Numbered from the stretch's first letter, positions 11,060 to 21,759 are shown. The stretch: 64,000 nt of DNA from Enterobacter sp. ENT03 (GCF_019218745.1 NZ_JAHUXA010000001.1:558001-622000), one strand, 5' to 3'. Numbers and translations are program-made. The notes: generated by a model not told the origin, from the sequence alone.

Positions 11060-11260
11060 CATTTCTCCCGCAAAATAGCGCTCCATGATGTGAAACAGTA
11101 TAGCGGGACGGCAGCAAGTAAACTGTGGCGCTGTCCGGGAGAATAACCGCGCCATGCAATTGCATAATTTTTCTTTATTTTTGCTTCTTTACTCACTTAA
11201 GCGGATTGAGTAGTGTGTTACGGCGCGCTTTCATTTCAATGCAAAGGATCCAGGCTGTTC

Positions 11261-12160
11261 ATGTTATCAGGACTACTCATCATACTTATCCCGCTGATTG
11301 TGGGTTATCTCATTCCCCTGCACCACACCGCCGCCCTTAAGCTGATTAATCGCTTATTAAGCTGGATCGTTTACGTCATTCTGTTTTTTATGGGGATAAG
11401 CCTGGCCTTTCTCGATAATCTGGCGACCAATCTGCTGGCGATATTGCATTATTCCGCGGTCAGTATGGTGGTTATTTTGCTGTGTAATATTGCGGCCCTG
11501 TTATGGCTTGAGCGCGCCCTGCCCTGGCGTCATCAGCACCAGCAGGAGAAATTACCCTCGCGCCTTGCCATGGCGCTGGAATCGCTCAAGCTGTGCGGCG
11601 TGGTACTGCTCGGTTTTATTATTGGCCTCAGCGGGCTGGCATTTTTGCAGCACGCCACCGAAGCCAGCGAATATACGCTGATTTTCCTGCTGTTCCTGAT
11701 TGGTATTCAGCTGCGTAATAACGGCATGACGTTAAAACAGATTGTCCTTAATCGCCGCGGAATGATTGTTGCGGTGGTGGTGCTGTTAAGCTCACTGGCG
11801 GGCGGCATTATTAATGCGCTGATCCTCGGGCTGCCGCTGAAAACCGGTTTAGCGATGGCCTCCGGCTTCGGCTGGTATTCACTCTCCGGGATCCTGCTGA
11901 CCGAATCCTTTGGCCCGGTGATTGGCAGCGCCGCCTTTTTTAACGACCTGGGCCGTGAGCTGATTGCCATTATGCTGATCCCGGCGCTGGTCGGCCGCAG
12001 TCGCTCTACCGCGCTGGGGTTATGCGGCGCCACCTCAATGGACTTTACGCTGCCGGTGCTGCAACGCAGCGGCGGTGTGGAGATGGTGCCCGCCGCCATT
12101 GTGCATGGTTTTGTGCTCAGCCTGCTCGTCCCGCTGTTAATGGCCTTTTTCTCCGCCTGA
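11261..12160 (+). CDS. lysO: LysO, lysine exporter
   Basis: LysO (YbjE) exports L-lysine and its toxic analogue thialysine across the inner membrane. It has 299 residues with about eight hydrophobic helices and follows E. coli LysO closely, including the functionally important acidic residues in the ASEYTLIFLLFLIGIQLR and LLTESFGPVIGSAAFFNDL segments. The ATG at 11261 is preferred to a GTG at 11213 because family members start MxSGLLIIL. In E. coli K-12 aqpZ lies between this gene and ybjD; here only about 200 bases separate them. Confidence 0.95.
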   Translation: MLSGLLIILIPLIVGYLIPLHHTAALKLINRLLSWIVYVILFFMGISLAFLDNLATNLLAILHYSAVSMVVILLCNIAALLWLERALPWRHQHQQEKLPSRLAMALESLKLCGVVLLGFIIGLSGLAFLQHATEASEYTLIFLLFLIGIQLRNNGMTLKQIVLNRRGMIVAVVVLLSSLAGGIINALILGLPLKTGLAMASGFGWYSLSGILLTESFGPVIGSAAFFNDLGRELIAIMLIPALVGRSRSTALGLCGATSMDFTLPVLQRSGGVEMVPAAIVHGFVLSLLVPLLMAFFSA

Positions 12161-12169
12161 TACCCCTTC

Positions 12170-12189
12170 GGCGGTAGTTCGCTACCGCC
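12170..12189 (+). terminator. UUCG hairpin after lysO
   Basis: A perfect 8-bp stem GGCGGTAG / CTACCGCC is closed by a TTCG tetraloop 10 bases after the lysO stop. It has no clear T-tract, so it may be a 3'-end stabiliser or a weak terminator. Confidence 0.55.
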
Positions 12190-12194
12190 TGAAA

Positions 12195-12208
12195 TTGCGT
12201 TAAATCAA
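12195..12208 (+). promoter_or_regulatory. Candidate FNR site upstream of hcp
   Basis: TTGCG-TTAA-ATCAA matches the FNR consensus TTGAT-N4-ATCAA at eight of ten positions. It lies about 96 bases before the hcp start. E. coli hcp-hcr is known to be FNR-activated under anaerobiosis. Confidence 0.5.
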
Positions 12209-12267
12209 TCTCTGTGCAAGTAGTCCTACAAATCGCTTTAAACCCCTGCGCTCGCGGCATAACCTTA

Positions 12268-12290
12268 AACATGCATTTTAAATATAACTT
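12268..12290 (+). promoter_or_regulatory. Candidate NsrR operator of hcp
   Basis: The 11-1-11 arrangement AACATGCATTT-T-AAATATAACTT fits the NsrR pattern of two inverted 11-base half-sites. The left half is near perfect and the right half is weaker. It sits 15-37 bases before the hcp ATG, as expected for a repressor of this NO-responsive gene. Confidence 0.55.
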
Positions 12291-12304
12291 ATAAAGGTGT
12301 GATC

Positions 12305-13957
12305 ATGTTTTGTGTGCAATGTGAGCAAACTATCCGTACTCCGGCTGGCAACGGCTGTTCTTACGCGCAGGGGATGTGCGGTAAAACCGCAGAAACCTCT
12401 GATCTCCAGGATCTCCTGATTGCGGCGCTGCAAGGGTTATCCGCCTGGGCCGTAAAAGCCCGCGATTACGACATTATCGACCATGAGATCGATAACTTTG
12501 CCCCGCGCGCTTTCTTCTCGACCTTAACCAACGTTAACTTCGACTCGCCGCGCATTGTTGGCTATGCCCGCGACGCCATCGCCCGACGCGAGGCGTTAAA
12601 AGCGCTGTGTCTGAGCATCGATCCGGCGGCCCGCGTGGATAACCCGATGGCCGACCTGCAACTGGTGAGCGACGATCTCGGTGATTTACAGCGCCAGGCA
12701 GAAGCCTTCACCCCGAACAAAGACAAAGCCGACATCGGCGACAATATTCTTGGGCTGCGCCTGCTGTGCCTGTACGGCCTGAAAGGGGCGGCGGCCTATA
12801 TGGAACATGCTCACGTGCTGGGTCAGTACGACAACGCCATCTACGCGCAGTACCATAAAATCATGGCGTGGCTTGGCACCTGGCCTGCGGATATGAACGC
12901 CCTGCTGGAATGTTCGATGGAAATCGGCCAGATGAACTTCAAAGTGATGAGCATCCTCGACGCCGGTGAAACCGAAACCTACGGCCATCCGACGCCGACC
13001 CAGGTGAACGTCAAAGCCACCGCCGGTAAATGTATTTTGATCTCCGGCCATGACCTGAAAGATCTCTATAACCTGCTGCAACAAACCGAAGGCACCGGCG
13101 TGAACGTCTACACCCACGGCGAAATGCTGCCGGCGCACGGTTACCCGGAACTGCGTAAATTTAAACATCTGGTGGGTAACTACGGCAGCGGCTGGCAGAA
13201 TCAGCAGGTGGAATTCGCCCGCTTCCCTGGTCCCATCGTGATGACCTCTAACTGCATCATCGACCCGACGGTCGGTGCTTATGACGATCGTATCTGGACG
13301 CGCAGCATCGTCGGCTGGCCAGGCGTGAGTCACCTCGAAGGTGATAATTTCGCACCGGTGATCGCCCAGGCACAGCAGATGGCGGGCTTCCCGTTCAGTG
13401 AAATTGAACACCTGATCACCGTAGGTTTTGGCCGTCAGACGCTGCTTGGCGCGGCGGATACGCTGATCGACCTGGTGAGCCGCGAAAAACTGCGTCACAT
13501 CTTCCTGGTCGGCGGCTGCGACGGCGCGCGCGGCGAACGTAACTACTTCACCGATTTTGCCACCAGCGTGCCGGAAGATTGCCTGATCCTCACCCTCGCC
13601 TGCGGGAAATACCGTTTCAACAAGCTGGACTTTGGCAACATCGAAGGGCTGCCGCGTCTGGTGGATGCGGGTCAGTGTAACGACGCTTACTCGGCGATCA
13701 TTCTGGCAGTAACGCTGGCAGAAAAACTGGGCTGTGGCGTGAACGATCTGCCGCTGTCGCTGGTGCTCTCCTGGTTTGAACAAAAAGCGATTGTCATTCT
13801 GCTGACGCTGCTGTCACTCGGCGTCACCAATATCGTCACCGGCCCGACCGCGCCAGGCTTCCTGACGCCGGATCTGCTGGCGGTACTGAATGAGAAGTTT
13901 GGTCTGCGTTCTGTCACCACCGTGGAGCAGGACCTTCAGCAACTGCTGAGCGCGTAA
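12305..13957 (+). CDS. hcp: Hcp, hybrid-cluster protein (NO reductase / S-nitrosylase)
   Basis: Hcp is the cytoplasmic hybrid Fe-S-O cluster protein that reduces NO under anaerobic conditions and S-nitrosylates partners. It has 550 residues. The N-terminal cysteines C3, C6, C18 and C25 give the enterobacterial C-x2-C-x11-C-x6-C ligand set for a [2Fe-2S] cluster. The C-terminal half contains the conserved hybrid-cluster ligands ([19 protein letters not shown] and similar). The ATG at 12305 is used rather than the one at 12299 because of family agreement and the AAAGGTG ribosome site. Its reductase gene hcr follows after 10 bases. Confidence 0.97.
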   Translation: MFCVQCEQTIRTPAGNGCSYAQGMCGKTAETSDLQDLLIAALQGLSAWAVKARDYDIIDHEIDNFAPRAFFSTLTNVNFDSPRIVGYARDAIARREALKALCLSIDPAARVDNPMADLQLVSDDLGDLQRQAEAFTPNKDKADIGDNILGLRLLCLYGLKGAAAYMEHAHVLGQYDNAIYAQYHKIMAWLGTWPADMNALLECSMEIGQMNFKVMSILDAGETETYGHPTPTQVNVKATAGKCILISGHDLKDLYNLLQQTEGTGVNVYTHGEMLPAHGYPELRKFKHLVGNYGSGWQNQQVEFARFPGPIVMTSNCIIDPTVGAYDDRIWTRSIVGWPGVSHLEGDNFAPVIAQAQQMAGFPFSEIEHLITVGFGRQTLLGAADTLIDLVSREKLRHIFLVGGCDGARGERNYFTDFATSVPEDCLILTLACGKYRFNKLDFGNIEGLPRLVDAGQCNDAYSAIILAVTLAEKLGCGVNDLPLSLVLSWFEQKAIVILLTLLSLGVTNIVTGPTAPGFLTPDLLAVLNEKFGLRSVTTVEQDLQQLLSA

Positions 13958-13967
13958 GGAGAAGGAT

Positions 13968-14936
13968 ATGACGATGCCCGTAGCCCAATGCCCATGGCGT
14001 ATGCAGGTTCACCACATCACCCAGGAAACGCCGGATGTGTGGACGCTTTCGTTGTTATGCCATGACTACTACCCGTACCGTGCGGGCCAGTATGCGCTGG
14101 TCAGCATCCGTAATTCCGCCGATACGCTGCGCGCCTATACGCTCTCCTCAACGCCTGGGGTCAGCGAATACATCACGCTGACCATCCGTCGTCTGGAGGG
14201 CGGTACAGGTTCAGAGTGGCTGACTCGCGACGTGAAGCGCGGCGACTATCTGTGGCTCTCCGACGCGCAGGGGGAGTTTACCTGCGATAACGAACCTAAC
14301 GATCGTCTGCTGTTGCTGGCCGCGGGCTGCGGGGTGACGCCCATTATGTCGATGCGTCGCTGGCTGGCGAAGCATCGCCCTGACGCCGATGTGCAGGTGA
14401 TTTTCAACGTTCGCTCACCGGAAGATGTCATTTTTGCCGACGAGTGGCGTCATTATCCGGTGACGCTGGTCGCGGAAAACAACGCCACCCACGGTTTTGT
14501 GTCCGGACGCCTGACCACGGAGCTGCTGAAATCTGTGCCGGATCTTGCCTCGCGCACCGTTATGACTTGCGGTCCGGCACCGTACATGGATCTGGTGGAA
14601 AAAGAGGTGAAAGCGCTGGGCGTGACCCGCTTCTTTAAAGAGCAGTTCTTCGTTCCAGCGGCCGCCGCCGCGACGGGCGGGCTTAAAATCAGCAAGCTGC
14701 AACCGGCACGGGATTTTTATGCGCCGGTCGGCAGCACGCTGCTGGAAGCGATGGAAAGCAACAATGTGCCGGTTAATGCCGCTTGTCGTGCAGGCGTATG
14801 CGGCAGCTGTAAAACGCGGGTTATTTCGGGGGAGTACAGCGTGACCAGCAGCATGACGCTGAGCGATGCGGAAGTGGCAGAAGGCTATGTGCTGGCCTGC
14901 TCCTGTCATCCGCAGAGTGATGTAGTGCTCGCCTGA
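13968..14936 (+). CDS. hcr: Hcr, NADH oxidoreductase for Hcp
   Basis: Hcr passes electrons from NADH to Hcp. It has 322 residues. An FAD-binding barrel (about 10-105, RAYTLSS) is followed by an NAD-binding domain (AAGCGVTPIMSM and CGPAPYMD) and a C-terminal plant-type [2Fe-2S] ferredoxin domain with C-R-A-G-V-C-G-S-C and a distal Cys in LACSC. It has an AAGGAGAAGG ribosome site 10 bases after hcp and is co-transcribed with it. Confidence 0.96.
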   Translation: MTMPVAQCPWRMQVHHITQETPDVWTLSLLCHDYYPYRAGQYALVSIRNSADTLRAYTLSSTPGVSEYITLTIRRLEGGTGSEWLTRDVKRGDYLWLSDAQGEFTCDNEPNDRLLLLAAGCGVTPIMSMRRWLAKHRPDADVQVIFNVRSPEDVIFADEWRHYPVTLVAENNATHGFVSGRLTTELLKSVPDLASRTVMTCGPAPYMDLVEKEVKALGVTRFFKEQFFVPAAAAATGGLKISKLQPARDFYAPVGSTLLEAMESNNVPVNAACRAGVCGSCKTRVISGEYSVTSSMTLSDAEVAEGYVLACSCHPQSDVVLA

Positions 14937-14943
14937 TAAAAAG

Positions 14944-15019
14944 AGCCGGGTGGCGGCTTACACCGTACCCGGCTTGCATGTGGTTGCCGGTAGGCCCGGC
15001 AAGCCTGCGCCGCCGGGCA
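14944..15019. repeat. REP/BIME after hcr
   Basis: AGCCGGGT...ACCCGGCT forms a hairpin just after the hcr stop. It is followed by a REP unit starting GTAGGCCCGGCAAG and ending CCGCCGGGCA. It lies between the converging hcr and doxX-type genes and may serve as transcript end. Confidence 0.75.
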
Positions 15020-15025
15020 CTTCTA

Positions 15026-15460
15026 TTAACGCCATTCCGGGGTCGGCGCGACGGAATACCGCCCTGCGCCTAACATCGCGACGGCAATGGATGCCACAAA
15101 GAAATAGACCAGGCTTTCGATCGCCCACGCGCCGGTCACATCCAGCGCGCCGGTTTTGTTAATGCCGACCATCAGCCACGCCACCACCATCGTTAAAGCA
15201 ATGCCCAGCGCCGCCGGACGGGTCAGTACGCCGAGGATGATCAGCAGCGGACACAACACCTCTCCCAACAGCACGCCGTAGGCGATAAAACCCGGCAATC
15301 CCTTCGCCACCAGCATCCCGCTGATGCCATCAATCCCGTCGAACAGCTTGTGCAGTCCATGAAACAACATTAGCCCGCCCACCGTCAGACGCAGTAAAAA
15401 CTTGCCACCATCTTCATGCGCAAACATTCTGTTAACTACATTTAACATTGATTTAACCAT
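15026..15460 (-). CDS. DoxX-family membrane protein
   Basis: This is a 144-residue inner-membrane protein of the DoxX family with four hydrophobic helices (for example FLLRLTVGGLMLFHGLHKLF, FIAYGVLLGEVLCPLLIILG and SLVYFFVASIAVAML). Members are often found beside oxidative or thiol-stress genes; function is unknown for most. The ATG at 15460 is chosen because it has AGGAA upstream; a TTG ten codons earlier lacks support. It is divergent from poxB. In E. coli K-12 hcr and poxB are adjacent without this gene. Confidence 0.8.
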   Translation of the reverse strand: MVKSMLNVVNRMFAHEDGGKFLLRLTVGGLMLFHGLHKLFDGIDGISGMLVAKGLPGFIAYGVLLGEVLCPLLIILGVLTRPAALGIALTMVVAWLMVGINKTGALDVTGAWAIESLVYFFVASIAVAMLGAGRYSVAPTPEWR

Positions 15461-15569
15461 CTGAAATGATTCCTGTTTTCGTTGTGTCAATTGCAGACTA
15501 TTCTTAAAAACCCTGGAAATAAACCCCCATTTCAGATGGGGTTGATAAAAGTGTGACGGCCATTTTCAT

Positions 15570-15577
15570 CTACGCTT
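15570..15577 (+). promoter_or_regulatory. Candidate RpoS-type -10 of poxB
   Basis: CTACGCTT fits the sigma-S extended -10 pattern CTAYRCTT and lies 36 bases before the poxB ATG. E. coli poxB is a classic RpoS-dependent gene. Confidence 0.45.
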
Positions 15578-15612
15578 GTTAACGAGACTTTTTAACAAGG
15601 ACACCAGACATT

Positions 15613-17331
15613 ATGAAACAGACCGTAGCCGCATTTGTCGCCAAAACCCTCGAACAGGTAGGCGTAAAACGTATCTGGGGCGTTACCGGCGATTCCCTGA
15701 ACGGCTTAAGTGACAGCCTCAACCGCATGGGCACCATTGAATGGATGCCGACCCGTCATGAAGAGGTTGCGGCCTTTGCTGCCGGAGCCGAGGCGCAACT
15801 GACCGGCGAGCTGGCGGTCTGTGCCGGTTCCTGCGGGCCGGGCAACCTGCATCTGATCAACGGCCTGTTTGACTGCCATCGCAACCGCGTGCCGGTGCTG
15901 GCGATTGCCGCGCATATCCCTTCCAGCGAAATCGGCAGCGGCTATTTCCAGGAAACTCACCCGCAAGAGCTGTTCCGTGAGTGCAGCCACTATTGCGAAC
16001 TGGTTTCCAGCCCGGAACAGATCCCGCAGGTGCTGGCCATCGCCATGCGCAAAGCCATTCTCAACCGTGGTGTGTCGGTGGTGGTCCTGCCGGGCGACGT
16101 CGCGCTACAGGCTGCGCCTGAAAGCGCCAGTACTCACTGGTACCACGCGCCGCAGCCGGTGATCACGCCAACCCTGGAAGAGTTGAAAAAGCTGGCGCAG
16201 CTGTTACGTTACTCCAGCAATATCGCCCTGATGTGCGGCAGCGGGTGTGCCGGGGCGCACCCGCCGCTGATTGAATTCGCCGCAAAACTAAAAGCGCCAA
16301 TTATCCACGCCCTGCGCGGCAAAGAGCATGTGGAGTACGACAACCCGTATGACGTCGGTATGACCGGTCTGATCGGTTTCTCCTCCGGCTTCCACGCGAT
16401 GATGAACGCCGACACGCTGATCCTGCTCGGCACCCAGTTCCCTTACCGCGCGTTCTATCCGACCGACGCCAAAATCATTCAGATCGATATTAATCCCGCC
16501 AGCATCGGCGCACACAGCAAAGTGGACATGGCGCTGATCGGCGACATCAACGCCACGCTCACCGCCCTGCTGCCGCTGCTGGAGGAGAAAACCGACCGCC
16601 GCTTCCTCGACAAAGCGCTGGACGATTATCGCGATGCGCGTAAAGGCCTCGACGATCTGGCAAAACCGAGCGAAAAAGCGGTGCATCCGCAATACCTCGC
16701 ACAGCAGATCAGCCACTACGCCGATGACGACGCCATTTTCACCTGCGACGTCGGCACGCCAACCGTGTGGGCAGCGCGTTATCTGAAGATGAACGGCAAA
16801 CGCCGTCTGCTCGGCTCCTTTAACCACGGCTCAATGGCGAACGCCATGCCACAGGCGCTGGGTGCAAAAGCGACAGCGCCGGACCGTCAGGTGGTGGCGA
16901 TGTGCGGCGACGGCGGCTTCAGTATGTTGATGGGCGATTTCCTGTCGGTGGTACAGATGAAGCTGCCGGTAAAAATCATCGTCTTTAACAACAGCGTGCT
17001 CGGTTTTGTGGCGATGGAGATGAAAGCGGGGGGGTATCTGACGGACGGCACCGCGTTGCAGGATACCAATTTCGCCCGTATTGCCGAAGCCTGCGGCATT
17101 ACCGGTATTCGCGTCGAGAAATCCTCGGAAGTGGACGACGCCCTGCAGCGCGCTTTCGCCATTGACGGCCCGGTGCTGATCGATGTGGTGGTCGCAAAAG
17201 AAGAACTGGCGATGCCGCCGCAAATCAAACTGGAGCAGGCCAAAGGCTTCAGCCTGTATATGCTGCGCGCGATCATTAACGGGCGCGGCGACGAGGTCAT
17301 GGAACTGGCGAAAACCAACTGGCTCAGGTAA
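15613..17331 (+). CDS. poxB: Pyruvate:ubiquinone oxidoreductase (pyruvate oxidase)
   Basis: PoxB decarboxylates pyruvate to acetate and CO2, passing electrons to ubiquinone. It is a ThDP- and FAD-dependent peripheral membrane enzyme of stationary phase. It has 572 residues as in E. coli. The N-terminal pyrimidine-binding domain contains the catalytic Glu region ([12 protein letters not shown]). A middle FAD domain follows, then the diphosphate-binding domain with GDGGF...NN near 433-460 and the C-terminal lipid-activation helix (about 549-572). It is followed after 38 bases by ltaE. Confidence 0.97.
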   Translation: MKQTVAAFVAKTLEQVGVKRIWGVTGDSLNGLSDSLNRMGTIEWMPTRHEEVAAFAAGAEAQLTGELAVCAGSCGPGNLHLINGLFDCHRNRVPVLAIAAHIPSSEIGSGYFQETHPQELFRECSHYCELVSSPEQIPQVLAIAMRKAILNRGVSVVVLPGDVALQAAPESASTHWYHAPQPVITPTLEELKKLAQLLRYSSNIALMCGSGCAGAHPPLIEFAAKLKAPIIHALRGKEHVEYDNPYDVGMTGLIGFSSGFHAMMNADTLILLGTQFPYRAFYPTDAKIIQIDINPASIGAHSKVDMALIGDINATLTALLPLLEEKTDRRFLDKALDDYRDARKGLDDLAKPSEKAVHPQYLAQQISHYADDDAIFTCDVGTPTVWAARYLKMNGKRRLLGSFNHGSMANAMPQALGAKATAPDRQVVAMCGDGGFSMLMGDFLSVVQMKLPVKIIVFNNSVLGFVAMEMKAGGYLTDGTALQDTNFARIAEACGITGIRVEKSSEVDDALQRAFAIDGPVLIDVVVAKEELAMPPQIKLEQAKGFSLYMLRAIINGRGDEVMELAKTNWLR

Positions 17332-17369
17332 AACAGAAGGACAATTCTGAGTCAAAATAAGGAAATGCC

Positions 17370-18371
17370 GTGATCGACTTACGCAGTGATACCGTCACCC
17401 GTCCAGGGCGCGCCATGCGTCGTTATATGATGGCCGCCCCGGTCGGGGATGATGTGTACGGGGATGACCCCACCGTGAACGAACTTCAGCGCTACGCGGC
17501 GGAACTCAGTGGCAAGGACGCTGCGCTGTTTTTACCTACCGGCACCCAGGCCAATCTGGTGGCGTTGTTAAGCCACTGCGAGCGCGGCGATGAGTATATC
17601 GTCGGCCAGGGCGCGCATAATTATCTGTATGAAGCCGGCGGTGCTGCGGTGCTCGGCAGTATTCAGCCGCAGCCCATTGATGCCGCACCCGACGGCACCC
17701 TGCCGCTGGATAAGGTGGAGGCCAAAATCAAAGCCGATGATATTCACTTCGCCCGTACGCGTTTACTGAGCCTGGAAAATACCCACAACGGCAAAGTGCT
17801 GCCGCGTGAGTATTTGCAGCAGGCCTGGGAATTTACCCGCGAAAAAGGTCTGGCGCTGCATGTGGATGGCGCACGTATTTTTAACGCCGTGGTGGAGTAC
17901 GACTGCGCGCTTAAAGACATCACGCAATATTGTGACTCGTTCACCATTTGCCTGTCGAAAGGCCTCGGCGCGCCGGTGGGCTCGCTGCTGGTGGGGAGTC
18001 ATGAATACATCCAACGTGCCGTGCGCTGGCGCAAAATGACCGGCGGTGGCATGCGTCAGGCAGGCTTGCTGGCGGCAGCCGGTCTGTATGCGCTGAAAAA
18101 TAACGTCCAGCGCCTGAAGGAGGATCACGAGAACGCGGCCTGGCTGGCGGCGCAGTTGCGTGACATCGGCGCGGACGTCAGCCGTCAGGAAACCAATATG
18201 CTGTTTGTGCGGGTCGGCGACAACGATGCCGCGGCGCTGGGCGAGTTCATGCAGGCGCGCGGCGTGTTGCTGAACGCCTCGCCGGTGACGCGTCTGGTGA
18301 CGCATCTTGACGTTAGCCGTGAACAGCTGACGACGCTGGTCGCGCACTGGCAGGCCTTTCTACAACGCTAA
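17370..18371 (+). CDS. ltaE: Low-specificity L-threonine aldolase
   Basis: LtaE is a PLP enzyme that cleaves L-threonine and L-allo-threonine to glycine and acetaldehyde. It has 333 residues, the E. coli length. The PLP lysine is in the [10 protein letters not shown] motif (about K197), with the [10 protein letters not shown] aspartate strand before it. The start codon is GTG, preceded by AAGGAAA; the family begins [10 protein letters not shown]. It lies in a run poxB-ltaE-ybjT-ybjS, all in the same direction. Confidence 0.96.
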   Translation: MIDLRSDTVTRPGRAMRRYMMAAPVGDDVYGDDPTVNELQRYAAELSGKDAALFLPTGTQANLVALLSHCERGDEYIVGQGAHNYLYEAGGAAVLGSIQPQPIDAAPDGTLPLDKVEAKIKADDIHFARTRLLSLENTHNGKVLPREYLQQAWEFTREKGLALHVDGARIFNAVVEYDCALKDITQYCDSFTICLSKGLGAPVGSLLVGSHEYIQRAVRWRKMTGGGMRQAGLLAAAGLYALKNNVQRLKEDHENAAWLAAQLRDIGADVSRQETNMLFVRVGDNDAAALGEFMQARGVLLNASPVTRLVTHLDVSREQLTTLVAHWQAFLQR

Positions 18372-18381
18372 GGAGCAGGAC

Positions 18382-19800
18382 GTGCCGCAACGTATTCTGG
18401 TGCTCGGCGCCAGTGGCTATATCGGCCAGCATCTGGTCCATGCGTTAAGCCAGCAGGGGCATCAGATTGTGGCGGCGGCACGTCATATCTCACGGCTGCA
18501 CAAACAGCAGTTGCCCGGTGTAAGTTGTCATACGGTCGATTTATGCTGGCCGCAGGATCTCCCTGCCCTGCTGAACGGCATTGATACGCTGTACTACCTG
18601 GTCCACAGCATGGGCGAAGGCGGGGATTTTATCGCCCATGAGCGGCAGGTGGCGCTTAACGTGCGTGATGCCCTGCGCGACACGCCCGTAAAACAGATCA
18701 TTTTCCTTAGCTCGCTCCAGGCCCCGGAGGATCAGCAGTCCGATCACCTGCGGGCGCGGCAGCTGACCGGCGAGATCCTGCGTGACGCGGGGATCCCGGT
18801 CACTGAACTGCGCGCCGGGATCATCGTCGGCGCAGGCTCGGCCGCCTTCGAAGTGATGCGCGATATGGTTTATAACCTGCCGGTGCTGACCCCGCCGCGC
18901 TGGGTGCGCTCGCGTACCATGCCCATTGCGCTGGAAAATTTGCTGCATTATCTGCTGGCGCTGCTGGAGAATCCTGCCGCCGGACACCGGGTGCTGGAAG
19001 CCGCCGGGCCGGAGGTGCTCAGTTATCAGCAACAGTTTGCGCGCTTTATGGCGGTCAGTGGCCGTCACCGCCCGTTAATCCCCATTCCCTTGCCGACACG
19101 CTGGATCTCGGTGTGGTTTTTAAACGTGATCACCTCCGTTCCACCCAGCACGGCGAAAGCGCTCATCCAGGGCCTGAAGCACGATCTGCTGGCAGACGAC
19201 CGCGAACTGCGCGCGCTGATCCCGCAGACCTTGATCCCGTTCGATGAGGCCGTTCGCCAGACGCTGAAAGAAGAAGCGAAACTGGTGAACTCCGCCGACT
19301 GGGGCTACGATCCGCAGGCCTTCGCCCGCTGGCGTCCGGAGTATGGCTATTTTGCGAAGCAGGCCGGGCACCGGGTGAAAACTGCCGCCAGCCTCGCGGC
19401 GCTGTGGGAAGTGGTCAACAGCATCGGCGGCACAGAGCGCTATTTCTTTGGCAACGCCCTGTGGCAAACCCGCGCCGCGCTGGATCGTCTGGTCGGGCAT
19501 AAACTGGCTAAAGGTCGGCCCGCGGCAAAATATTTAGCGCCGGGCGATGCGGTGGACAGCTGGAAGGTGATCGTCGTTGAACCCCAGCATCAGCTGACGC
19601 TGCTGTTCGGCATGAAAGCGCCGGGGCTGGGACGCCTTAGCTTTACGCTGACAGATAAAGGCACTCATCGTGAGCTGGACGTGCGCGCATGGTGGCACCC
19701 GCATGGTATGCCGGGGCTGATTTACTGGCTGCTGATGATCCCTGCGCATCTGTTTATCTTTCGCGGCATGGCGGCGCGGATCGCGCGGCTGGCAGAATAA
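18382..19800 (+). CDS. ybjT: YbjT, SDR-type NAD(P)-binding protein with DUF2867
   Basis: This 472-residue protein has an N-terminal atypical short-chain dehydrogenase fold (GASGYIGQH nucleotide-binding loop at 9-17) and a C-terminal DUF2867 domain (about 330-460). A hydrophobic segment near the end ([15 protein letters not shown]) may touch the membrane. The substrate is unknown. The start is GTG with an AAGGAGCAGG ribosome site, 10 bases after ltaE. E. coli YbjT matches over the full length. Confidence 0.92.
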   Translation: MPQRILVLGASGYIGQHLVHALSQQGHQIVAAARHISRLHKQQLPGVSCHTVDLCWPQDLPALLNGIDTLYYLVHSMGEGGDFIAHERQVALNVRDALRDTPVKQIIFLSSLQAPEDQQSDHLRARQLTGEILRDAGIPVTELRAGIIVGAGSAAFEVMRDMVYNLPVLTPPRWVRSRTMPIALENLLHYLLALLENPAAGHRVLEAAGPEVLSYQQQFARFMAVSGRHRPLIPIPLPTRWISVWFLNVITSVPPSTAKALIQGLKHDLLADDRELRALIPQTLIPFDEAVRQTLKEEAKLVNSADWGYDPQAFARWRPEYGYFAKQAGHRVKTAASLAALWEVVNSIGGTERYFFGNALWQTRAALDRLVGHKLAKGRPAAKYLAPGDAVDSWKVIVVEPQHQLTLLFGMKAPGLGRLSFTLTDKGTHRELDVRAWWHPHGMPGLIYWLLMIPAHLFIFRGMAARIARLAE

Positions 19801-19910
19801 AATAGAGAGGAAGTCTGAATGGAAGCGGTAATCTTTCACCTTTCCCATTGCAACCTTCCGTTTTTCACGGAAGAATGCGCACGAAATTCTTTTCAACACA
19901 GTGGATTGCT

Positions 19911-20924
19911 ATGAAGGTTCTGGTCACGGGCGCAACCAGCGGTTTAGGCCGAAACGCGGTCGAGTTTCTCCGGCAGAAAGGCGTCAGCGTCAGGGCTACG
20001 GGTCGCAATGCGGCGATGGGCAAGCTGCTGCAAAAAATGGGCGCGGAGTTTGTTCAGGCGGATCTGACGGAGCTGGTGTCATCGCAGGCCAAAGTGATGC
20101 TGGCAGGCGTCGACACGCTGTGGCACTGCTCAAGTTTTACCTCGCCGTGGGGAACCCAGGAAGCCTTCGATCTGGCTAACGTTCGCGCCACCCGCCGTCT
20201 GGGTGAATGGGCGGTGGCGTGGGGCGTGCGCAACTTTATCCATGTGTCCTCGCCGTCCGTCTATTTTGATTACCACCATCATCGGCATATTCAGGAAGAT
20301 TTCCGTCCTGTGCGCTACGCCAACGAATTCGCCCGCAGTAAAGCCGCGGCGGAAGAGGTGGTGCATCTGCTGGCACAGGCGAACCCCAATACCCGTTTTA
20401 CGGTGCTGCGCCCGCAGAGCCTGTTTGGGCCGCATGATAAAGTGTTTATCCCGCGTCTCGCCCAGATGATGCACCACTATCGTAGCGTGCTGTTACCGCG
20501 CGGCGGTGATGCACTCGTGGATATGACCTACTTCGAGAATGCCGTGCATGCGATGTGGCTGGCCAGTCAGGAGGTGTGCGATGCGCTGCCGTCGGGCCGG
20601 GCGTATAACATCACTAACGGCGAACCGGTGAAGCTGCGGACTATCGTGCAGCGGTTAATTGACGAACTGGATATTGATTGCCGTATCCGCTCCGTACCCT
20701 GGCCGATGCTGGATATGATCGCCCGCAGTCTGGAGCGCTTTGGCGACAAAACAGCCAAAGAACCTGCCCTGACCCATTATGGCGTGGCGAAGCTGAACTT
20801 TGATTTCACGCTGGATACGGCGCGCGCGCAGTCAGAGCTGGGCTATCAGCCGCAGGTTACCCTCGATGAAGGCATTCGCCGCACGGCGCTGTGGCTGAAA
20901 GATCACGGTAAGTTACATCGTTAA
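19911..20924 (+). CDS. ybjS: YbjS, extended SDR (3-beta-HSD-like) family protein
   Basis: This is a 337-residue NAD(P)-dependent epimerase/dehydrogenase-like protein, substrate unknown. It has a [10 protein letters not shown] glycine loop at 6-15 and a catalytic-type Tyr in the YFDYHHHRH region. The preceding frame is open 21 codons upstream, but [11 protein letters not shown] is the E. coli start. It ends four bases before the stop of the converging amiD. Confidence 0.92.
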   Translation: MKVLVTGATSGLGRNAVEFLRQKGVSVRATGRNAAMGKLLQKMGAEFVQADLTELVSSQAKVMLAGVDTLWHCSSFTSPWGTQEAFDLANVRATRRLGEWAVAWGVRNFIHVSSPSVYFDYHHHRHIQEDFRPVRYANEFARSKAAAEEVVHLLAQANPNTRFTVLRPQSLFGPHDKVFIPRLAQMMHHYRSVLLPRGGDALVDMTYFENAVHAMWLASQEVCDALPSGRAYNITNGEPVKLRTIVQRLIDELDIDCRIRSVPWPMLDMIARSLERFGDKTAKEPALTHYGVAKLNFDFTLDTARAQSELGYQPQVTLDEGIRRTALWLKDHGKLHR

Positions 20925-20928
20925 TCCC

Positions 20929-21759
20929 TCAGCCCTGCCCGTACTTTTCCAGCAGCGCTTCGGCAATCGCCAGGCTCTGCGCGTCTGCCACACCGTCCCA
21001 GCGCGCCGGGCGGAAATGCATCTGGAATGCCACGATCACCCGCTTTTTCTGCGCGGGTGTCATCTCCGGTTTCACCTCATAGCCATACCGCGACAGCAAA
21101 TCCAGCAGTTGCGCCGGGTCGACCGGTGTCGCGGGATCGCGCCCGTTTAAGTAAAACGCTACGCGGTTCTCGTCCGGCCACGCGCCTATCCCCTGCTGTG
21201 CCAGCGCCTGCCACGGGAATAACGGACCGGGGTCGTCCTTACGTTGTGGCGCGATGTCCGAGTGTGCCACCACGTTCTGCGGGAGTATGTTGTAACTATG
21301 AATGATGTTTTTCGCCAGCGGCACCAGCGCGGCAATCTGTTGCGCTTCAAACGGCGTAAAGCGTTTGCTGCCAGCGATCTTCTGCCAGCCGCGGTTTTCC
21401 AGCTCAATGCCAATCGAGGTGTCATTGATGCGCGTAGCCCCGCGCCAGAAGCTGACGCCCGCATGCCAGGCCAGATCCTGCTCAGGCACCAGTTGCCAGA
21501 TACGCGGCTTACCCTGATGCAGCGGTGGACGCGCCGGGATGAGATAGTGCGAGCTGACGTGTTTGTCGGTGAGCGTGGCGAGGGAGGCGTCAAAATCGTC
21601 GGCGGTGTAGTGGATCACCAGCACTTTGATGCGCGGATACGCGGCCTGCGCCTGATGGCGCGTATCCAGTTGATACCCGGCTTTGTCCACCACGCCTTTT
21701 TCGCTGGCGCAGCCGGTGAGCAGCAGCGCCAGCGCAATCAGTCTGAACAAGCCTTTCAT
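20929..21759 (-). CDS. amiD: AmiD, outer-membrane N-acetylmuramoyl-L-alanine amidase
   Basis: AmiD is a zinc amidase lipoprotein that cleaves the bond between MurNAc (including anhydro forms) and the peptide stem. It has 276 residues, with a lipobox LLTGC and lipidated Cys17. The amidase_2 domain carries zinc ligands in VIHYTADDF and AHSDIAP...DPGPLFPW and a Glu in GIELENRGW. A C-terminal helical peptidoglycan-binding domain covers about 200-276. Its ATG overlaps the ybjQ stop by one base (TGATG), showing coupling. Confidence 0.96.
   Translation of the reverse strand: MKGLFRLIALALLLTGCASEKGVVDKAGYQLDTRHQAQAAYPRIKVLVIHYTADDFDASLATLTDKHVSSHYLIPARPPLHQGKPRIWQLVPEQDLAWHAGVSFWRGATRINDTSIGIELENRGWQKIAGSKRFTPFEAQQIAALVPLAKNIIHSYNILPQNVVAHSDIAPQRKDDPGPLFPWQALAQQGIGAWPDENRVAFYLNGRDPATPVDPAQLLDLLSRYGYEVKPEMTPAQKKRVIVAFQMHFRPARWDGVADAQSLAIAEALLEKYGQG

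Noticed and set aside
12686-13783. 365-codon open frame on the minus strand across hcp
   Set aside because: It is a shadow of hcp caused by high GC codon use. The plus-strand protein is plainly Hcp.
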